Shown: positions 1 to 9,002, counted from the first letter of the stretch. The stretch is DNA of 64,000 nt from Streptoalloteichus tenebrarius (GCF_024171885.1 NZ_JAMTCP010000032.1:1-64000); one strand, 5' to 3'. Translations and numbers: made by a program. Notes: generated from the sequence alone by a model not told the origin.

Positions 1-30
1 GGCGGCCACGCGCCCCAAAACCAACACTCA

Positions 31-73
<43 letters not shown>

Positions 74-145
74 AGGCTGGGGTTGTCGCTCGGAGGGGTG
101 GTTGACGGGGAGGTGGTGACGGAGGGTGTTGGAGGGCGAGGTGGG

Positions 146-1078
146 TCAGGACAGGCCGAGGATGCGGGCTCGGCGGCGTTCCTGGAAGTCGCTGGTGCGC
201 CAGACGAGGAGGGAGACGAGGACGGCGGCCGCGATGCCGATCGGGGCGGAGTTGGCGTCGACGACCGCCGCCAGGCGGATGTCGTCGAGGGAGTCCGAGC
301 GGAGGAGGTGGCTCACCACGCGGTCGAGGAGGAGCTGGGTGAGCCAGGCCGCCCACCAGGCGTAGCCCAGGGCGGGGCGGGCGGTGACGTCGAGGTCGCG
401 GGAGCCGGCCGGGGTGCTGGGGTGGCTGGCGCGCCAGATGTCGTCCATGATCCGCTTGGGGAACCAGAGGTTGACCACGGGGACGCCCCAGCCCAGGACC
501 AGCCACGGGCGGCCGAGGCGGTGCGGGGCGGGGACGGTGGCCTCGGCGTTGTCCCTGGCGCGGAACATCCAGACGATGAAGACCACCGCCGTGGCGACGA
601 GCGCCATGAACTGGAGGATCGTGGCCGCGACGTGCAGCGTGTCGTTGGTGTCGAGCCCGTCGATGTCCACCGCGGCGTCGGCGTCGAACAGCCGGCTGAT
701 CAACCAGATGCGGTGGATGTTGACGGCCATCAGGCCCAGCGTCACGACCACCCAGACACCCAGCAGGGAGATCACCGCGATGGCGAGACCGCGGATGGGG
801 AGCAGCGGCGCCGGCGGGGTGCCGCCGAGCGCGCCGAGCTGGGGGACGGAGGGGAGGCCGCCGATCGGAGGGGCGGCCTCGGGCGCAGCCGTCGGCACGG
901 ACACGGCCGGCGGCATGGGCGCGGCCGCGGGCACGGGCGCGGCGGCCGCTGCGGGGGCGGGTGGCACGGACGCGGGCGGCACCGCCACGCCCGGCGCCGG
1001 TCCGGCGTTGGTCGTGCCGCACCCTTCACACGTCGTGGTGTGCGGAGACAGGGGTGTCCCGCAGAGGGCGCAGACCAT
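146..1078 (-). CDS. DUF4328 membrane protein with N-terminal zinc ribbon
   Basis: A 310-residue membrane protein. Residues 3-20 hold two CxxC pairs spaced as in a zinc ribbon (CALC and CEGC). A proline/alanine-rich linker runs to about residue 90, and about five hydrophobic segments follow. The stretch GWGVPVVNLWFPKRIMDDIW, followed by RAS, is the signature I associate with DUF4328, a family of unknown function common in actinobacteria. The start is the ATG at 1078, giving the zinc ribbon directly at the N-terminus. It is convergent with nothing on the left, and the thrC terminator lies upstream of it. The biochemical role is unknown. Confidence 0.85.
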   Translation of the reverse strand: MVCALCGTPLSPHTTTCEGCGTTNAGPAPGVAVPPASVPPAPAAAAAPVPAAAPMPPAVSVPTAAPEAAPPIGGLPSVPQLGALGGTPPAPLLPIRGLAIAVISLLGVWVVVTLGLMAVNIHRIWLISRLFDADAAVDIDGLDTNDTLHVAATILQFMALVATAVVFIVWMFRARDNAEATVPAPHRLGRPWLVLGWGVPVVNLWFPKRIMDDIWRASHPSTPAGSRDLDVTARPALGYAWWAAWLTQLLLDRVVSHLLRSDSLDDIRLAAVVDANSAPIGIAAAVLVSLLVWRTSDFQERRRARILGLS

Positions 1079-1201
1079 GACGTACTCCCGGATCCGAGTG
1101 AGGGGAAACGCTCGGAAATCCTAGGTGGAGTGGTCCGAACCACGCGGCGCGGAGGACACCGGAGGGACGCGTTCCCGTCGGACGGGTGGGGCGGGAGAAC
1201 G

Positions 1202-1240
1202 CCCGCGCCGGCCGCCGTCCACGTCGACGGCCGGCGCGGG
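1202..1240 (-). terminator. Intrinsic terminator of thrC
   Basis: A perfect 13-bp inverted repeat (1202-1214 and 1228-1240) with a 13-base loop, 11 bases downstream of the thrC stop codon. It lacks a long T tract, as is usual in high-GC actinobacteria. Confidence 0.7.
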
Positions 1241-1251
1241 CCAGGGAGGGA

Positions 1252-2508
1252 TCAGGAGGTCAGCGCGGCACGCACCGCCGCCGCGGAGGGCGGCACGGTC
1301 GCGCGGGGGCCGACCTGGTCGGCGACCGCGTCCAGGGTCTTCAGGCCGTCGCCCGTGATGAGCAGCACGGTCTCCGCGTCCGGGTCGAGCTGGCCGGTCT
1401 CGATCAGCTTCTTGGCGGTCGCCACCGTGACGCCGCCGGCGGTCTCGGCGAAGATGCCCTCGGTGCGGGCCAGCAGCCGGATGCCGTCGACGACCTCCTC
1501 GTCCGTGACGTCCTCGACCGCGCCGCCGGTGCGCCGCACCGTGTCGAGCACGTAGGGGCCGTCGGCCGGCGCGCCGATCGCGAGCGAGCGGGCGATGGTG
1601 CTGGGCCGCACCGGGGCCACGACGTCCTGGCCCGCCTTGAACGCGGCCGAGACGGGCGCGCACCCGGTGGCCTGCGCGCCGAACACCCGGTACGGGGTGG
1701 GTTCGACCAGGCCGAGTTGGCCGAGTTCGCGGAACGCCTTGTCGACCTTGGTGAGCTGGGAGCCGGACGCGACCGGGACCACGACCTGCCCGGGCAGCCG
1801 CCAGCCGAGCTGTTCGGCGACCTCGAAGCCGAGGGTCTTGGACCCCTCCGCGTAGTAGGGGCGCACGTTGACGTTCACGAACGCCCAGTCCTCGTGCTCG
1901 GCGGCCAGCTCGGTCGCCAGGCGGTTGACGTCGTCGTAGGTGCCGTCCACGGCGATCAGCGCGCCCTCGTAGACGGCGGTGGTGAGCACCTTGGCGCGTT
2001 CCAGGCTGGACGGGATGAGCACGACCGACTCCCAGCCGGCGCGGGCCGCGGCGGCGGCCACCGCGTTGGCCAGGTTCCCGGTCGACGGGCAGGCCAGCAC
2101 GGTGAAGCCGAGCGTGCGGGCCGCGGCGAGGGCGACGGCCACCACGCGGTCCTTGAAGGAGTGGGTGGGGTTGCCGGTGTCGTCCTTGATCCACAGGCTG
2201 CGCACGCCCAGTTCGGCGGCCAGGCGGTCGGCACGCACCAGGCGGGTGCAGCCGGGGTCGGTGTTGGGGTGCCGGTCGACGTCGGACGGGACGGGCAGCA
2301 GCCGGCGGTAGCGCCAGATCGACCGGGGGCCGGACTCGATGTCCTCCCTGCGCACCGCGCCGAACTCGTAGGCCACCTCGAGCGGGCCGAAGCACTCGGC
2401 GCAGGCGAACTCGGCGGCGAGCGGGACCTGGTGTCCGCACTCGCGACAGGACAGGCCGACGGCCGGGCCGAGGTCGAGGGTGGGGGGCGTACCGACGGAG
2501 GTCGTCAT
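1252..2508 (-). CDS. thrC: Threonine synthase
   Basis: A 418-residue PLP-dependent threonine synthase that converts O-phosphohomoserine to threonine in the cytoplasm. The N-terminus has a rubredoxin-like CREC...CAEC zinc ribbon seen in this subgroup. The PLP lysine is in the motif NPTHSFKDR (about residues 125-133). Further on, SGSQLTK and a glycine-rich phosphate-binding loop fit the fold-type II family. The start is the ATG at 2508, which places the coding region directly behind a SAM-I riboswitch; reading further upstream would translate the riboswitch. Expression is therefore predicted to fall when S-adenosylmethionine is high, which links threonine and methionine use of the shared precursor. 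Confidence 0.93.
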   Translation of the reverse strand: MTTSVGTPPTLDLGPAVGLSCRECGHQVPLAAEFACAECFGPLEVAYEFGAVRREDIESGPRSIWRYRRLLPVPSDVDRHPNTDPGCTRLVRADRLAAELGVRSLWIKDDTGNPTHSFKDRVVAVALAAARTLGFTVLACPSTGNLANAVAAAAARAGWESVVLIPSSLERAKVLTTAVYEGALIAVDGTYDDVNRLATELAAEHEDWAFVNVNVRPYYAEGSKTLGFEVAEQLGWRLPGQVVVPVASGSQLTKVDKAFRELGQLGLVEPTPYRVFGAQATGCAPVSAAFKAGQDVVAPVRPSTIARSLAIGAPADGPYVLDTVRRTGGAVEDVTDEEVVDGIRLLARTEGIFAETAGGVTVATAKKLIETGQLDPDAETVLLITGDGLKTLDAVADQVGPRATVPPSAAAVRAALTS

Positions 2509-2523
2509 CGCGAGGTCTCTCTC

Positions 2524-2653
2524 CTCATCTTCCCCGCGCGGTGGCGGGCCGGAATTGGCACCGTGGACGCCGGTGGGCCTCGCGGTGGTCGCGACGACCG
2601 GCGCTGGTTGCCGGGGCTTCTTCGGGCCGAATCCCTCTGCCCCTCTGGATGAG
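2524..2653 (-). promoter_or_regulatory. SAM-I (S-box) riboswitch upstream of thrC
   Basis: On the minus strand the leader shows the S-box core in order: closing helix P1 (CTCATC at 2653-2648 pairing with GATGAG at 2529-2524), AGAGGGGCAGAGGGA, the kink-turn/pseudoknot segment GAAGAAGCCCCGGCAACC, a variable hairpin, GGTGCCAATTCCGGCCC, and the final GAAGATGAG. All conserved blocks and their spacing match the SAM-I family. It ends about 15 bases before the thrC start, so control is probably by hiding the ribosome-binding site rather than by transcription termination; no terminator hairpin with a T tract is seen. Confidence 0.93.
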
Positions 2654-2767
2654 CTGCCATGTTCGGTTGTGGCGCTCACGCTACGACAGCGCCCGATCAC
2701 CGGCCACCGACTCGTCCACATCGCGGGAGGGCCCAGCGTGGTCGGGGTCGCGTGGGAGGATGCGGGG

Positions 2768-3745
2768 GTGAGTTCGCCCGCCGTGACGCCCGACCCGCTG
2801 CACCTGGTGCTCGGCGAGGAGGAGCTCCTGGCCGAACGGGCGGTGCGGGGCGCGCTGGAGGCGGCGCGGCTGGCCGACCCGACGGCGGAGCTGCGCCGGG
2901 TGCGGGTCACCGAGCTGTCCCCGCCCGAGCTGGCCGAGATGCTGAGCCCGTCGTTGTTCGCCGAGGGCCGGGTGATCGTGCTGGACGCGGCGCAGGAGGC
3001 GGGCAAGGAGATCGCCGAGGCGGTCGTGTCCTACGCGCGGCAGCCGGCCGAGGGCGTGAGCCTGGTGGTGCTGCACAACGGCGGGGGGCGCAAGCCGGGC
3101 AAGGACCTGGTCGAGGCGCTGCGCAAGGCCGGGGCCAGGGTGACCCAGTGCTCGAAGATCACCAAGCCGGCGGAGCGCGAGGCGTTCGTCAAGGACGAGG
3201 TCCGCAGGGCCGGCGGTCGGATCGACGCCGGCGGGGTGGCCGCCCTGATCGAGGCGGTCGGCTCGGACCTGCGGGAGCTGGCGGCGGCGGCCAGCCAGTT
3301 GGTGGCCGACACCGACGGGCGGATCGACGAGGCGGCGGTGCGCCGGTACCACCGGGGCCGGGCCGAGGTCACCGGGTTCGCCGTCGCGGAGAAGGCCGTG
3401 ACCGGCGACCGCGCCGGGGCGCTGGAGGCGTTGCGGTGGGCGATGCACCTCGGCGTCGCGCACGTCCTCGTCGCCGACGCGTTGGCCGACGCGGTGCGGA
3501 CTGTCGCGCGGGTCGCGGCCGTGGGGCGGGCCGACCCGTTCCGCCTGGCCAGTGAGCTGGGCATGCCGCCGTGGAAGGTGAAGAAGGCGCAGGCGCAGTC
3601 CCGGGGGTGGACGCCGGAGGGCCTGGCGACGGCCATGGGCCTGGTCGCCGACCTCAACGCCGACGTGAAGGGCGCGGCGGCCGATCCCGACTACGCGCTG
3701 GAGCGCGCCGTGATGCGGATCATCGACGCCCGTCAGCGGTCCTGA
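2768..3745 (+). CDS. holA: DNA polymerase III subunit delta
   Basis: A 325-residue clamp-loader delta subunit, which opens the beta sliding clamp during replication. The start of the protein (PLHLVLGEEELLAERAV) and the central FAEGRVIVLDAAQEAGKE region match HolA, and the length is normal for the family. I chose GTG 2768 because GGGAGG lies about 7 bases upstream and the known N-terminus of the family begins here; longer in-frame extensions run through the thrC riboswitch. It lies two genes upstream of rpsT on the opposite strand, an arrangement typical of actinobacteria. Confidence 0.92.
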   Translation: MSSPAVTPDPLHLVLGEEELLAERAVRGALEAARLADPTAELRRVRVTELSPPELAEMLSPSLFAEGRVIVLDAAQEAGKEIAEAVVSYARQPAEGVSLVVLHNGGGRKPGKDLVEALRKAGARVTQCSKITKPAEREAFVKDEVRRAGGRIDAGGVAALIEAVGSDLRELAAAASQLVADTDGRIDEAAVRRYHRGRAEVTGFAVAEKAVTGDRAGALEALRWAMHLGVAHVLVADALADAVRTVARVAAVGRADPFRLASELGMPPWKVKKAQAQSRGWTPEGLATAMGLVADLNADVKGAAADPDYALERAVMRIIDARQRS

Positions 3746-4296
3746 CCCGGGGTCCGGCCCGCGCTCAGCTCGCGGTGGTCGGCCGGAACCGGTCACGCGG
3801 CGGGGCGGGCCGAGGGTGATTCCGGTCATGCACGCCCCCGGCGTGTGCCGCCATTCGGGGGATCCACGCGGGAAGCGCACCGGAAGACGTCGAAATGGCG
3901 AGATGTGCCCGCCGAAGCGGCGGCCTTGGTGACGCGTACGCCCAAAACGCTGTTATGTCGGGGGGAACCCCCAAATTTCATGGTGGGGGTGGGGAGGGTG
4001 GGGGAGCAAGTCCCCTGACCTGATGGATCTGGGTGGGGATTTCGGGTGGGGCGCGGAGTCGCGTCAGGTCTTTCGGTGGGCCGTGCTTTCTCGTCGGTGT
4101 GAGGCGGTGCCCTTTCCGCTTTCTGTGTGACCCCTGCTTCACTCTGGAGCCGAATGGGCGGATCATTGCGCTGAAAAGGAGGGCGCTGTTCCGCCAATCG
4201 GGTGCGTGTCCTGCGTTGGGTGGTCACGGAGGGCATCGCAGGGCGGCGACCGCGATCGGTCCCGGGAAGGCGGGCGGAAAGGGTGCGACGACGGGA
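3746..4296. other. Gene-less interval after holA
   Basis: About 550 bases without a convincing gene. Open frames here read as Arg/Pro/Gly-rich shadow translations with no recognisable motif. A slightly less GC-rich section (about 3870-4190) includes a G-rich stretch near 3980-4010. I see no RNA gene or mobile element. Confidence 0.5.
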
Positions 4297-4336
4297 GGTG
4301 GCGCTGCCCCGGGCGGCGAGTCGGGGCAGCGCCACC
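4297..4336 (-). terminator. Terminator of the subtilisin-inhibitor gene
   Basis: A perfect 14-bp inverted repeat (4297-4310 and 4323-4336, arms GGTGGCGCTGCCCC) with a 12-base loop, just downstream of the stop codon at 4360. Confidence 0.75.
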
Positions 4337-4359
4337 GGATGGTGGTCGATGCGGACCCG

Positions 4360-4791
4360 TCAGAAGCGGAAGACCGGTCCGGTCGTCGCGCTGAGCACGC
4401 AGTCGTTCGGGAAGGTCTCCTGGTAGGAGACCTTCTGCCCGCGCCAGTAGCCGGTCGCGGTCACCGTGACCGGGGCGTAGATGAAGGTGCACGCCTGGTC
4501 GGTGCGGGTCTTCAGCGCGGTGAAGTCGCCGTTGGCCTCGGCGAGTTGGCCGCAGGCCTGGCCGGGGTCCGGGTGGGTGCCGCCGGCCGGCTCGCAGGTG
4601 AGCACCACGTGCTTGGCGAAGGGCGAGGGTTGCTCGCCGGGGTTCGCGCTCAGCACCAGGGTGGAGGCCGGCACCATGGGTTGGGTGGCGGGGTCCGGCG
4701 CCGCGGCGTGGGCGGGCGCCGCCAGGCCGGCGCACACCAGGGCGCCACCGGCGGCGAGCGCGAATCCGACAAGCCGGTTTCTCACCATCAT
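4360..4791 (-). CDS. Secreted subtilisin inhibitor-like protein (SSI family)
   Basis: A 143-residue secreted protease inhibitor of the Streptomyces subtilisin inhibitor family (MEROPS I16). The N-terminus MMVRNRLVGFALAAGGALV followed by AHA is a signal peptide. The mature part has LTCEPAGGTHPDPGQAC and two further cysteines (QACTF, NDCVL), giving the four-cysteine, two-disulfide pattern. By alignment with SSI (CPMVYDP), the reactive bond here falls in CTFIYAP, so P1 would be phenylalanine, suggesting chymotrypsin/subtilisin-like targets. The start ATG at 4791 (or 4788) is preceded by AAAGGAACC. The gene is transcribed away from the sigma factor gene; it probably controls extracellular proteases during development. 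Confidence 0.93.
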   Translation of the reverse strand: MMVRNRLVGFALAAGGALVCAGLAAPAHAAAPDPATQPMVPASTLVLSANPGEQPSPFAKHVVLTCEPAGGTHPDPGQACGQLAEANGDFTALKTRTDQACTFIYAPVTVTATGYWRGQKVSYQETFPNDCVLSATTGPVFRF

Positions 4792-5004
4792 GGTTCCTTT
4801 CCGGAAACGGTTTGACCTACCGGGAGACGGGGCGCCTCGTGAGCGCCTCCACCCGTAATACGGGCCGGCTGGCGTCCCACTCGCGGTGAGCATTCTCATA
4901 GCGAGGTCTACGGAGGTGTTCCGGCGCGGGTCAACCAGTTCGGATCTCAATCACCTGTTTGTGGAGATTGCTTTCGGTCGCAACTACCACTTGCCGTCGC
5001 CGAG

Positions 5005-5019
5005 TTGCACTCTGTGCAA
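5005..5019. promoter_or_regulatory. Inverted repeat upstream of the sigma factor gene
   Basis: TTGCAC-TCT-GTGCAA is a perfect 6-bp inverted repeat with a 3-base spacer. It sits in the divergent region between the subtilisin inhibitor (4791, minus) and the sigma factor (plus), about 100 bases from the latter. It resembles binding sites of dimeric TetR-type regulators. The rest of 4792-5125 holds no gene that I can support. Confidence 0.5.
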
Positions 5020-5125
5020 TGAGGGGGCAATGCTGGCTGTTCGTGGCCGGCGTGGTCATGGGCGCCGGCGGGACCCGGGCCAGCGGGTCGCGTCGCGTTT
5101 AACTTCACTGAAACAGGGGATGGAC

Positions 5126-5638
5126 ATGCGTGAGGGTGCTTCGGCACGGAGTGCGGAAGCCAGTTTTTGGCAGGCCTGCGTGGAACTGCGTCCGCTCTTG
5201 GTCCAAATGGCGACCCACTACTGCGGCAGCGGGTACGAGGCGGAGGACGTCGTCCATGACGCGTTGGTGCGGGCGGCGGAATTCCCGAGGTTGGACCGGA
5301 ACCGGATGCGGCCGTTCCTCGTCGCGGTGGTCCGCAGGTTGTGCGTGGACCGCTTCCGACGGCGCAGCGTCGCCCGCCAGTTGGGCGAGCACCCCCGGCT
5401 GCTGCCGTGCGACGTCGAGGACCCGGCGGAGTTGGTCAGCGACCGGGCCGAGGCCCGGTGGCTGCTGCGCCGCTGCGGTCCGATGAGCAACAGGGAGCGG
5501 CGGATCCTGCTCTCCCTGGCCAGCGGGCAAGGGCACCGGGAGATCGCCAGGGAGCTGGGGATCACCACCAGGGCCAGCGAGTCGGCGGCGAGCCGGGCCC
5601 GGTGCCGGGCCCGCCGCCGGGTCCGGCGGGTCAGCTAG
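5126..5638 (+). CDS. RNA polymerase sigma-70 family (ECF-like) factor
   Basis: A 170-residue protein with sigma region 2 at the front (residues about 15-90, including YEAEDVVHDALVRA and the basic VVRRLCVDRFRRRS recognition segment) and region 4 at the end (about 115-165, NRERRILLSLASGQGHREIA, then RELGIT), so it directs RNA polymerase to alternative promoters. Its C-terminus is very Arg-rich. I prefer ATG 5126 because AGGGG lies 6 bases upstream; an in-frame ATG at 5120 overlaps that site. No anti-sigma factor gene is adjacent, so its control is not evident here. Confidence 0.85.
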   Translation: MREGASARSAEASFWQACVELRPLLVQMATHYCGSGYEAEDVVHDALVRAAEFPRLDRNRMRPFLVAVVRRLCVDRFRRRSVARQLGEHPRLLPCDVEDPAELVSDRAEARWLLRRCGPMSNRERRILLSLASGQGHREIARELGITTRASESAASRARCRARRRVRRVS

Positions 5639-5706
5639 CGACTGGCGGCGTCCGTCCGCGCCACGGGCCGGGCGCGCGGACGCCTCGACACCTTCCCCTG
5701 CGTGAG

Positions 5707-5748
5707 ACGACGACGGCGCCGCCCCGGAGAGGGCGGCGCCGTCGTCGT
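5707..5748. terminator. Bidirectional terminator between the sigma factor and rpsT
   Basis: A perfect 18-bp inverted repeat (5707-5724 and 5731-5748) with a 6-base loop between two convergent genes. Confidence 0.85.
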
Positions 5749-5768
5749 GTTCGCGGCGAGCTGCTCGC

Positions 5769-6029
5769 TCAGAGCTTGTTCGCGCGCTGGGCCAGCGCCG
5801 ACTTCTTGTTGGCGGCCTGGTTCGGGTGGATGACACCCTTGCTGGCGGCCTTGTCCAGCTTCTTGCCGGCCTCGCGCAGCAGCTCGAGGGCCTTGTCCTT
5901 GTCCCCGGCCTCGGCGGCCTCGCGGAACTTGCGGATCGCGGTCTTCACCGCCGACTTGACGGACTTGTTGCGCAGACGCCGCTCCTCGTTCTGGCGGTTG
6001 CGCTTCACCTGCGACTTGATGTTGGCCAC
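5769..6029 (-). CDS. rpsT: 30S ribosomal protein S20
   Basis: An 86-residue ribosomal protein S20 that binds 16S rRNA early in 30S assembly. The sequence [20 protein letters not shown] and the C-terminal [16 protein letters not shown] are diagnostic, and the length is that of the family. The start is GTG at 6029. It is transcribed away from the TSUP transporter gene. A TAGGAT-like -10 element on the minus strand (6172-6167) fits a promoter about 140 bases upstream; I see no good -35. Confidence 0.97.
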   Translation of the reverse strand: MANIKSQVKRNRQNEERRLRNKSVKSAVKTAIRKFREAAEAGDKDKALELLREAGKKLDKAASKGVIHPNQAANKKSALAQRANKL

Positions 6030-6296
6030 GCGAAGCCCCTTGGTCTCGTTCGGTTCGGATCGTGCCGCGCTGGTTCGGCGCCCTCGGGGCGACGACGTCG
6101 ACGGGATCGGCGACGTCCCCCGGGGGGTTTCCTCCACGGCGGAATGCCGCACGGCACGGCTGACCATCCTAGCAGCGCCGATCGGGTGGCCTCGCGCTCG
6201 GCCGGGCGGACGGGACCAGGGGCGGGCCGGGGCGGCGGGAGTGAGCTGGGTCATCGGAAGGTTCGGGCGTGACGTTCGTCCCATAAGGTTTCCCGC

Positions 6297-7103
6297 GTGA
6301 TGACCTCGCTGGGGTGGCCAGGATTCGCCGACGTGTCGCTGGTGGGGTTGCTGTTCCTCTGCGTGGCGGCGTTCGCCGCCGGCACGGTGGACGCGGTGGT
6401 CGGCGGTGGCGGCCTGATCCAGCTCCCGGCGTTGATGCTGCTCTCCCCCGGCGGGCACACCATCTACTCGCTCGCGACGAACAAGGTCGCGAGCATGGTC
6501 GGCACCACGGCGGCGCTGCGGACGTACGCGCGGAGCACCCGGATCGAGTGGCGTTCCGCCCTGCTGATGGCCGCCGCCGCGCTCGCCGGCGCCATCGGCG
6601 GGGCGAGGGTGGCCGACCGCCTCGCCCCGGGGGTGCTCAACGGGGTCGTGCTGGTCGCCATGGTGGGCGTGGGCTACTACACCTGGCGCCGGCGCGAACT
6701 GGGCGCGCACGAGCACTCCCGCTTCGGTCGGCCGCAGGAGCTGGCCCTGATGGTGCTCGGCGGCGCGGTCATGGGCTTCTACGACGGGATGACCGGCCCC
6801 GGCACCGGGTCGTTCCTGGTGTTCATGCTGGTGGGCCTGCTCGGCTTCGCGTTCCTGCGGGCCTCGGCCACGGCGAAGATCGTCAACATCGCCACGAACC
6901 TGGGCGCCCTGGTGTACTTCGTGCCGGCGGGCAAGGTGCTGTGGGGGCTCGGGCTGACCATGGCCGCGTGCAACCTCGCGGGCGCGGTGATCGGCGCCTC
7001 GGTGGCGGTCAACCGGGGCTCGGCGTTCGTGCGCCGGGTGTTCCTGGGCGTCGTGACGGCGCTGGTCGTCACCATCGGCTGGAAGTTCGCGGTCGGCGCC
7101 TGA
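6297..7103 (+). CDS. TSUP family membrane transporter (TauE/SafE-like)
   Basis: A 268-residue polytopic membrane protein of the TauE/SafE/DUF81 family, which exports or imports small anions such as sulfite or sulfonates. It has the two-fold internal repeat of the family: residues about 20-40 ([20 protein letters not shown]) and about 150-170 ([17 protein letters not shown]), each followed by hydrophobic helices, with [20 protein letters not shown] near the second repeat. Start GTG 6297 (or ATG 6300) follows AAGG. It stands alone; the substrate cannot be told from sequence. Confidence 0.88.
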   Translation: MMTSLGWPGFADVSLVGLLFLCVAAFAAGTVDAVVGGGGLIQLPALMLLSPGGHTIYSLATNKVASMVGTTAALRTYARSTRIEWRSALLMAAAALAGAIGGARVADRLAPGVLNGVVLVAMVGVGYYTWRRRELGAHEHSRFGRPQELALMVLGGAVMGFYDGMTGPGTGSFLVFMLVGLLGFAFLRASATAKIVNIATNLGALVYFVPAGKVLWGLGLTMAACNLAGAVIGASVAVNRGSAFVRRVFLGVVTALVVTIGWKFAVGA

Positions 7104-7214
7104 CCGGGAGGGCGAGGGGCGCGGTCCGGGGCACGCCGTGCCCGCGGCGCTCGTTCGATCAAGGGTCGTTCGGCGGGTGTGGCGGACCGCCCGCCCCGGC
7201 TAGCGTCCGGCGAC

Positions 7215-8915
7215 GTGCGCCGCTCGTGGATCGCCCTCCTCGCCGCCGCCACCGGGCTCGGCCTCCTGGCCGGACCGGCGGCCGCCGACGAGCCCGTGCC
7301 GCCGTCGGCCGACCGCGTCGTGACCGACTACCAGGACCCGGTGCAGGCGTTGCCGCCCGTGTCCCGCCCGCCGACCCGGTCGTGCGCCGTCACCGCGATG
7401 CGGCACACGTTCGCCAACTCCTACGGCAGGCCCTACGTCGGGACGCTCACGCCGCCGCCCGACTGCCCAGGCCCCTGGTCGAAGGTGGTGCTCGACTGGA
7501 CGGGCCGCAGCAGGGGCCGGCAGTACGACCGGCTCGCCGGGTTGTGGATCGGGGGCGCCGAGGTGCTCCGCACCTCCACTCCCGAGCCCGATCCCTCCGG
7601 CATCACCTGGCACTTCGACCGGGACATCACGCCGTTCGCGCCCTTGTTGAGGGAGCCGCAACCGCTGGTGGTCGACCTCGGCAACATCGTCAACGACACC
7701 TACACGGGCGCGTACGACATCGAGGTCACCATCACGTACTACGGCGTCGACGAGCGGCATCCCGCGCCCAGTCAGGCCGACGTCGTGGTCCCGCTGAGCG
7801 CCGACCCCAGGCAGCCGGGCTGGCGGGCGGTCACCGCCGGCCAGACGCACGCCACCCAGGTCGTGGTGCCGGCGAACACCGCGCGGCTGACCGCCGACGT
7901 CTACGCGCGCGGCGGCGGCTGCGAGGAGTTCTGGTGGTCCAACGTCCCCACCGAGTTGGCCAGGGCGCATCCGGACGCGGGCCTGTGCGGCGGTGGGACC
8001 TACCGTGAGGTGACGGTCCGGGTCGACGGCCGTCCCGCCGGTGTCGTCGCGCCCTACCCCGTGATCTACACCGGTGGGGTCGCTCCCATGTTGTGGCGGC
8101 CGATCTCGGCCGTCGACGCGATCGTGACGTTGCCGTACCGCGTGGACCTGACTCCCTTCGTCGGGCTCATGACCGACGGTCGTCCGCACACCGTCGAGCT
8201 GGTGCCGCCGGTGGGGATCGTGGACGCGTGGACGCTGGGCGGCACCCTGTTCGCCACCACCGACCCCGCCGTGAGGCGCGTGACCGGGGAGCCCCGGGTG
8301 GTCGACGTGCCGGACGCCGCGCCCGTGACGCGCAGCACCGGCGACGGGCTGGACGTCCGGGTCACCACGCACGCGGAGCGACGGTGGCGCACCGAAGGGG
8401 TGGTGCGCACGTCCGCCGGCGAGGTGACCGTGAGCGCGTCGGGGGAGTGGACGTTCGACAACACGACGGAACTGCGCGACGCCGCGCGGAAGCAGACCAC
8501 GCGCCACCGCGTCAGCGGGGCCGCCGAGGAACGGGAGCGCGGGCGCCAGGGACCGCCCTCGGTGCGGCGCGACGGCTTCGAGCACGCGTTGGACGTCGAG
8601 TCGACCACGCACCAGACCGACGCGAACAACTACCGGATCGACGGTCGCGTCCAGCTCGGTCGAGTGATGCGCACGTCCGTGGGACGCGAGCGGCCCACGC
8701 GCACGGTCGCGTTCAGCGACGACCGGATGACCACGGCCGGCGGGTTCGGCCGGACCGACGGCGCGCTCACCTACGCCGACGGGTCCAGCACGCAGCGGTG
8801 GCGGGGGCTGGACGACGCCGGCCGGTGCCGGGACCACACCCTGGGCACGCGGCACGGATGGGTGGTCTCCGAGATCCTTCGGACGGCGGATTGCCAGGGA
8901 CGGTGGCGGGAATGA
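7215..8915 (+). CDS. Secreted peptide-N4-asparagine amidase A-like protein
   Basis: A 566-residue secreted protein resembling the PNGase A family (plant/fungal enzymes that remove N-glycans from glycopeptides, with bacterial relatives). The signal peptide is VRRSWIALLAAATGLGLLAG with a following AAADE cleavage region. The stretch MRHTFANSYGRPYVGTLTPP, then CPGPWSKVVLDW, and YDRLAGLWIGGAEVLRTSTPEP match my memory of this family; another cysteine pair lies near CEEFWW and LCGGG. I chose GTG 7215 because it begins the signal peptide and TAGCGT at 7201-7206 could be the -10 box of a nearly leaderless transcript. The region from about residue 400 to the end is rich in charged beta-type sequence without a recognised domain. 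Confidence 0.75.
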   Translation: MRRSWIALLAAATGLGLLAGPAAADEPVPPSADRVVTDYQDPVQALPPVSRPPTRSCAVTAMRHTFANSYGRPYVGTLTPPPDCPGPWSKVVLDWTGRSRGRQYDRLAGLWIGGAEVLRTSTPEPDPSGITWHFDRDITPFAPLLREPQPLVVDLGNIVNDTYTGAYDIEVTITYYGVDERHPAPSQADVVVPLSADPRQPGWRAVTAGQTHATQVVVPANTARLTADVYARGGGCEEFWWSNVPTELARAHPDAGLCGGGTYREVTVRVDGRPAGVVAPYPVIYTGGVAPMLWRPISAVDAIVTLPYRVDLTPFVGLMTDGRPHTVELVPPVGIVDAWTLGGTLFATTDPAVRRVTGEPRVVDVPDAAPVTRSTGDGLDVRVTTHAERRWRTEGVVRTSAGEVTVSASGEWTFDNTTELRDAARKQTTRHRVSGAAEERERGRQGPPSVRRDGFEHALDVESTTHQTDANNYRIDGRVQLGRVMRTSVGRERPTRTVAFSDDRMTTAGGFGRTDGALTYADGSSTQRWRGLDDAGRCRDHTLGTRHGWVVSEILRTADCQGRWRE

Positions 8916-8945
8916 CCCCGCGCGAGCTGTCGCCGCGACTCCCGA

Positions 8946-8968
8946 TGATCACATACTCCTCGTGATCA
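8946..8968. promoter_or_regulatory. Inverted repeat TGATCAC-N9-GTGATCA
   Basis: Perfect 7-bp arms (8946-8952, 8962-8968) with a 9-base spacer, 34 bases before the start of the MscL-like gene. Position and symmetry suggest an operator for a dimeric regulator. Confidence 0.5.
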
Positions 8969-9002
8969 CTTGATGACCTCTCGTGGTGGTGTGGGAGACG
9001 TG

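Noticed and set aside
83-1555. Long plus-strand open frame across the DUF4328 gene
   Set aside because: It is Gly/Arg/Asp-rich shadow translation of the two minus-strand genes and has no motif or ribosome-binding site.
3826-4335. Minus-strand open frame after holA
   Set aside because: Arg/Pro/Thr-rich without domains, runs into the subtilisin-inhibitor terminator, and has no ribosome-binding site.
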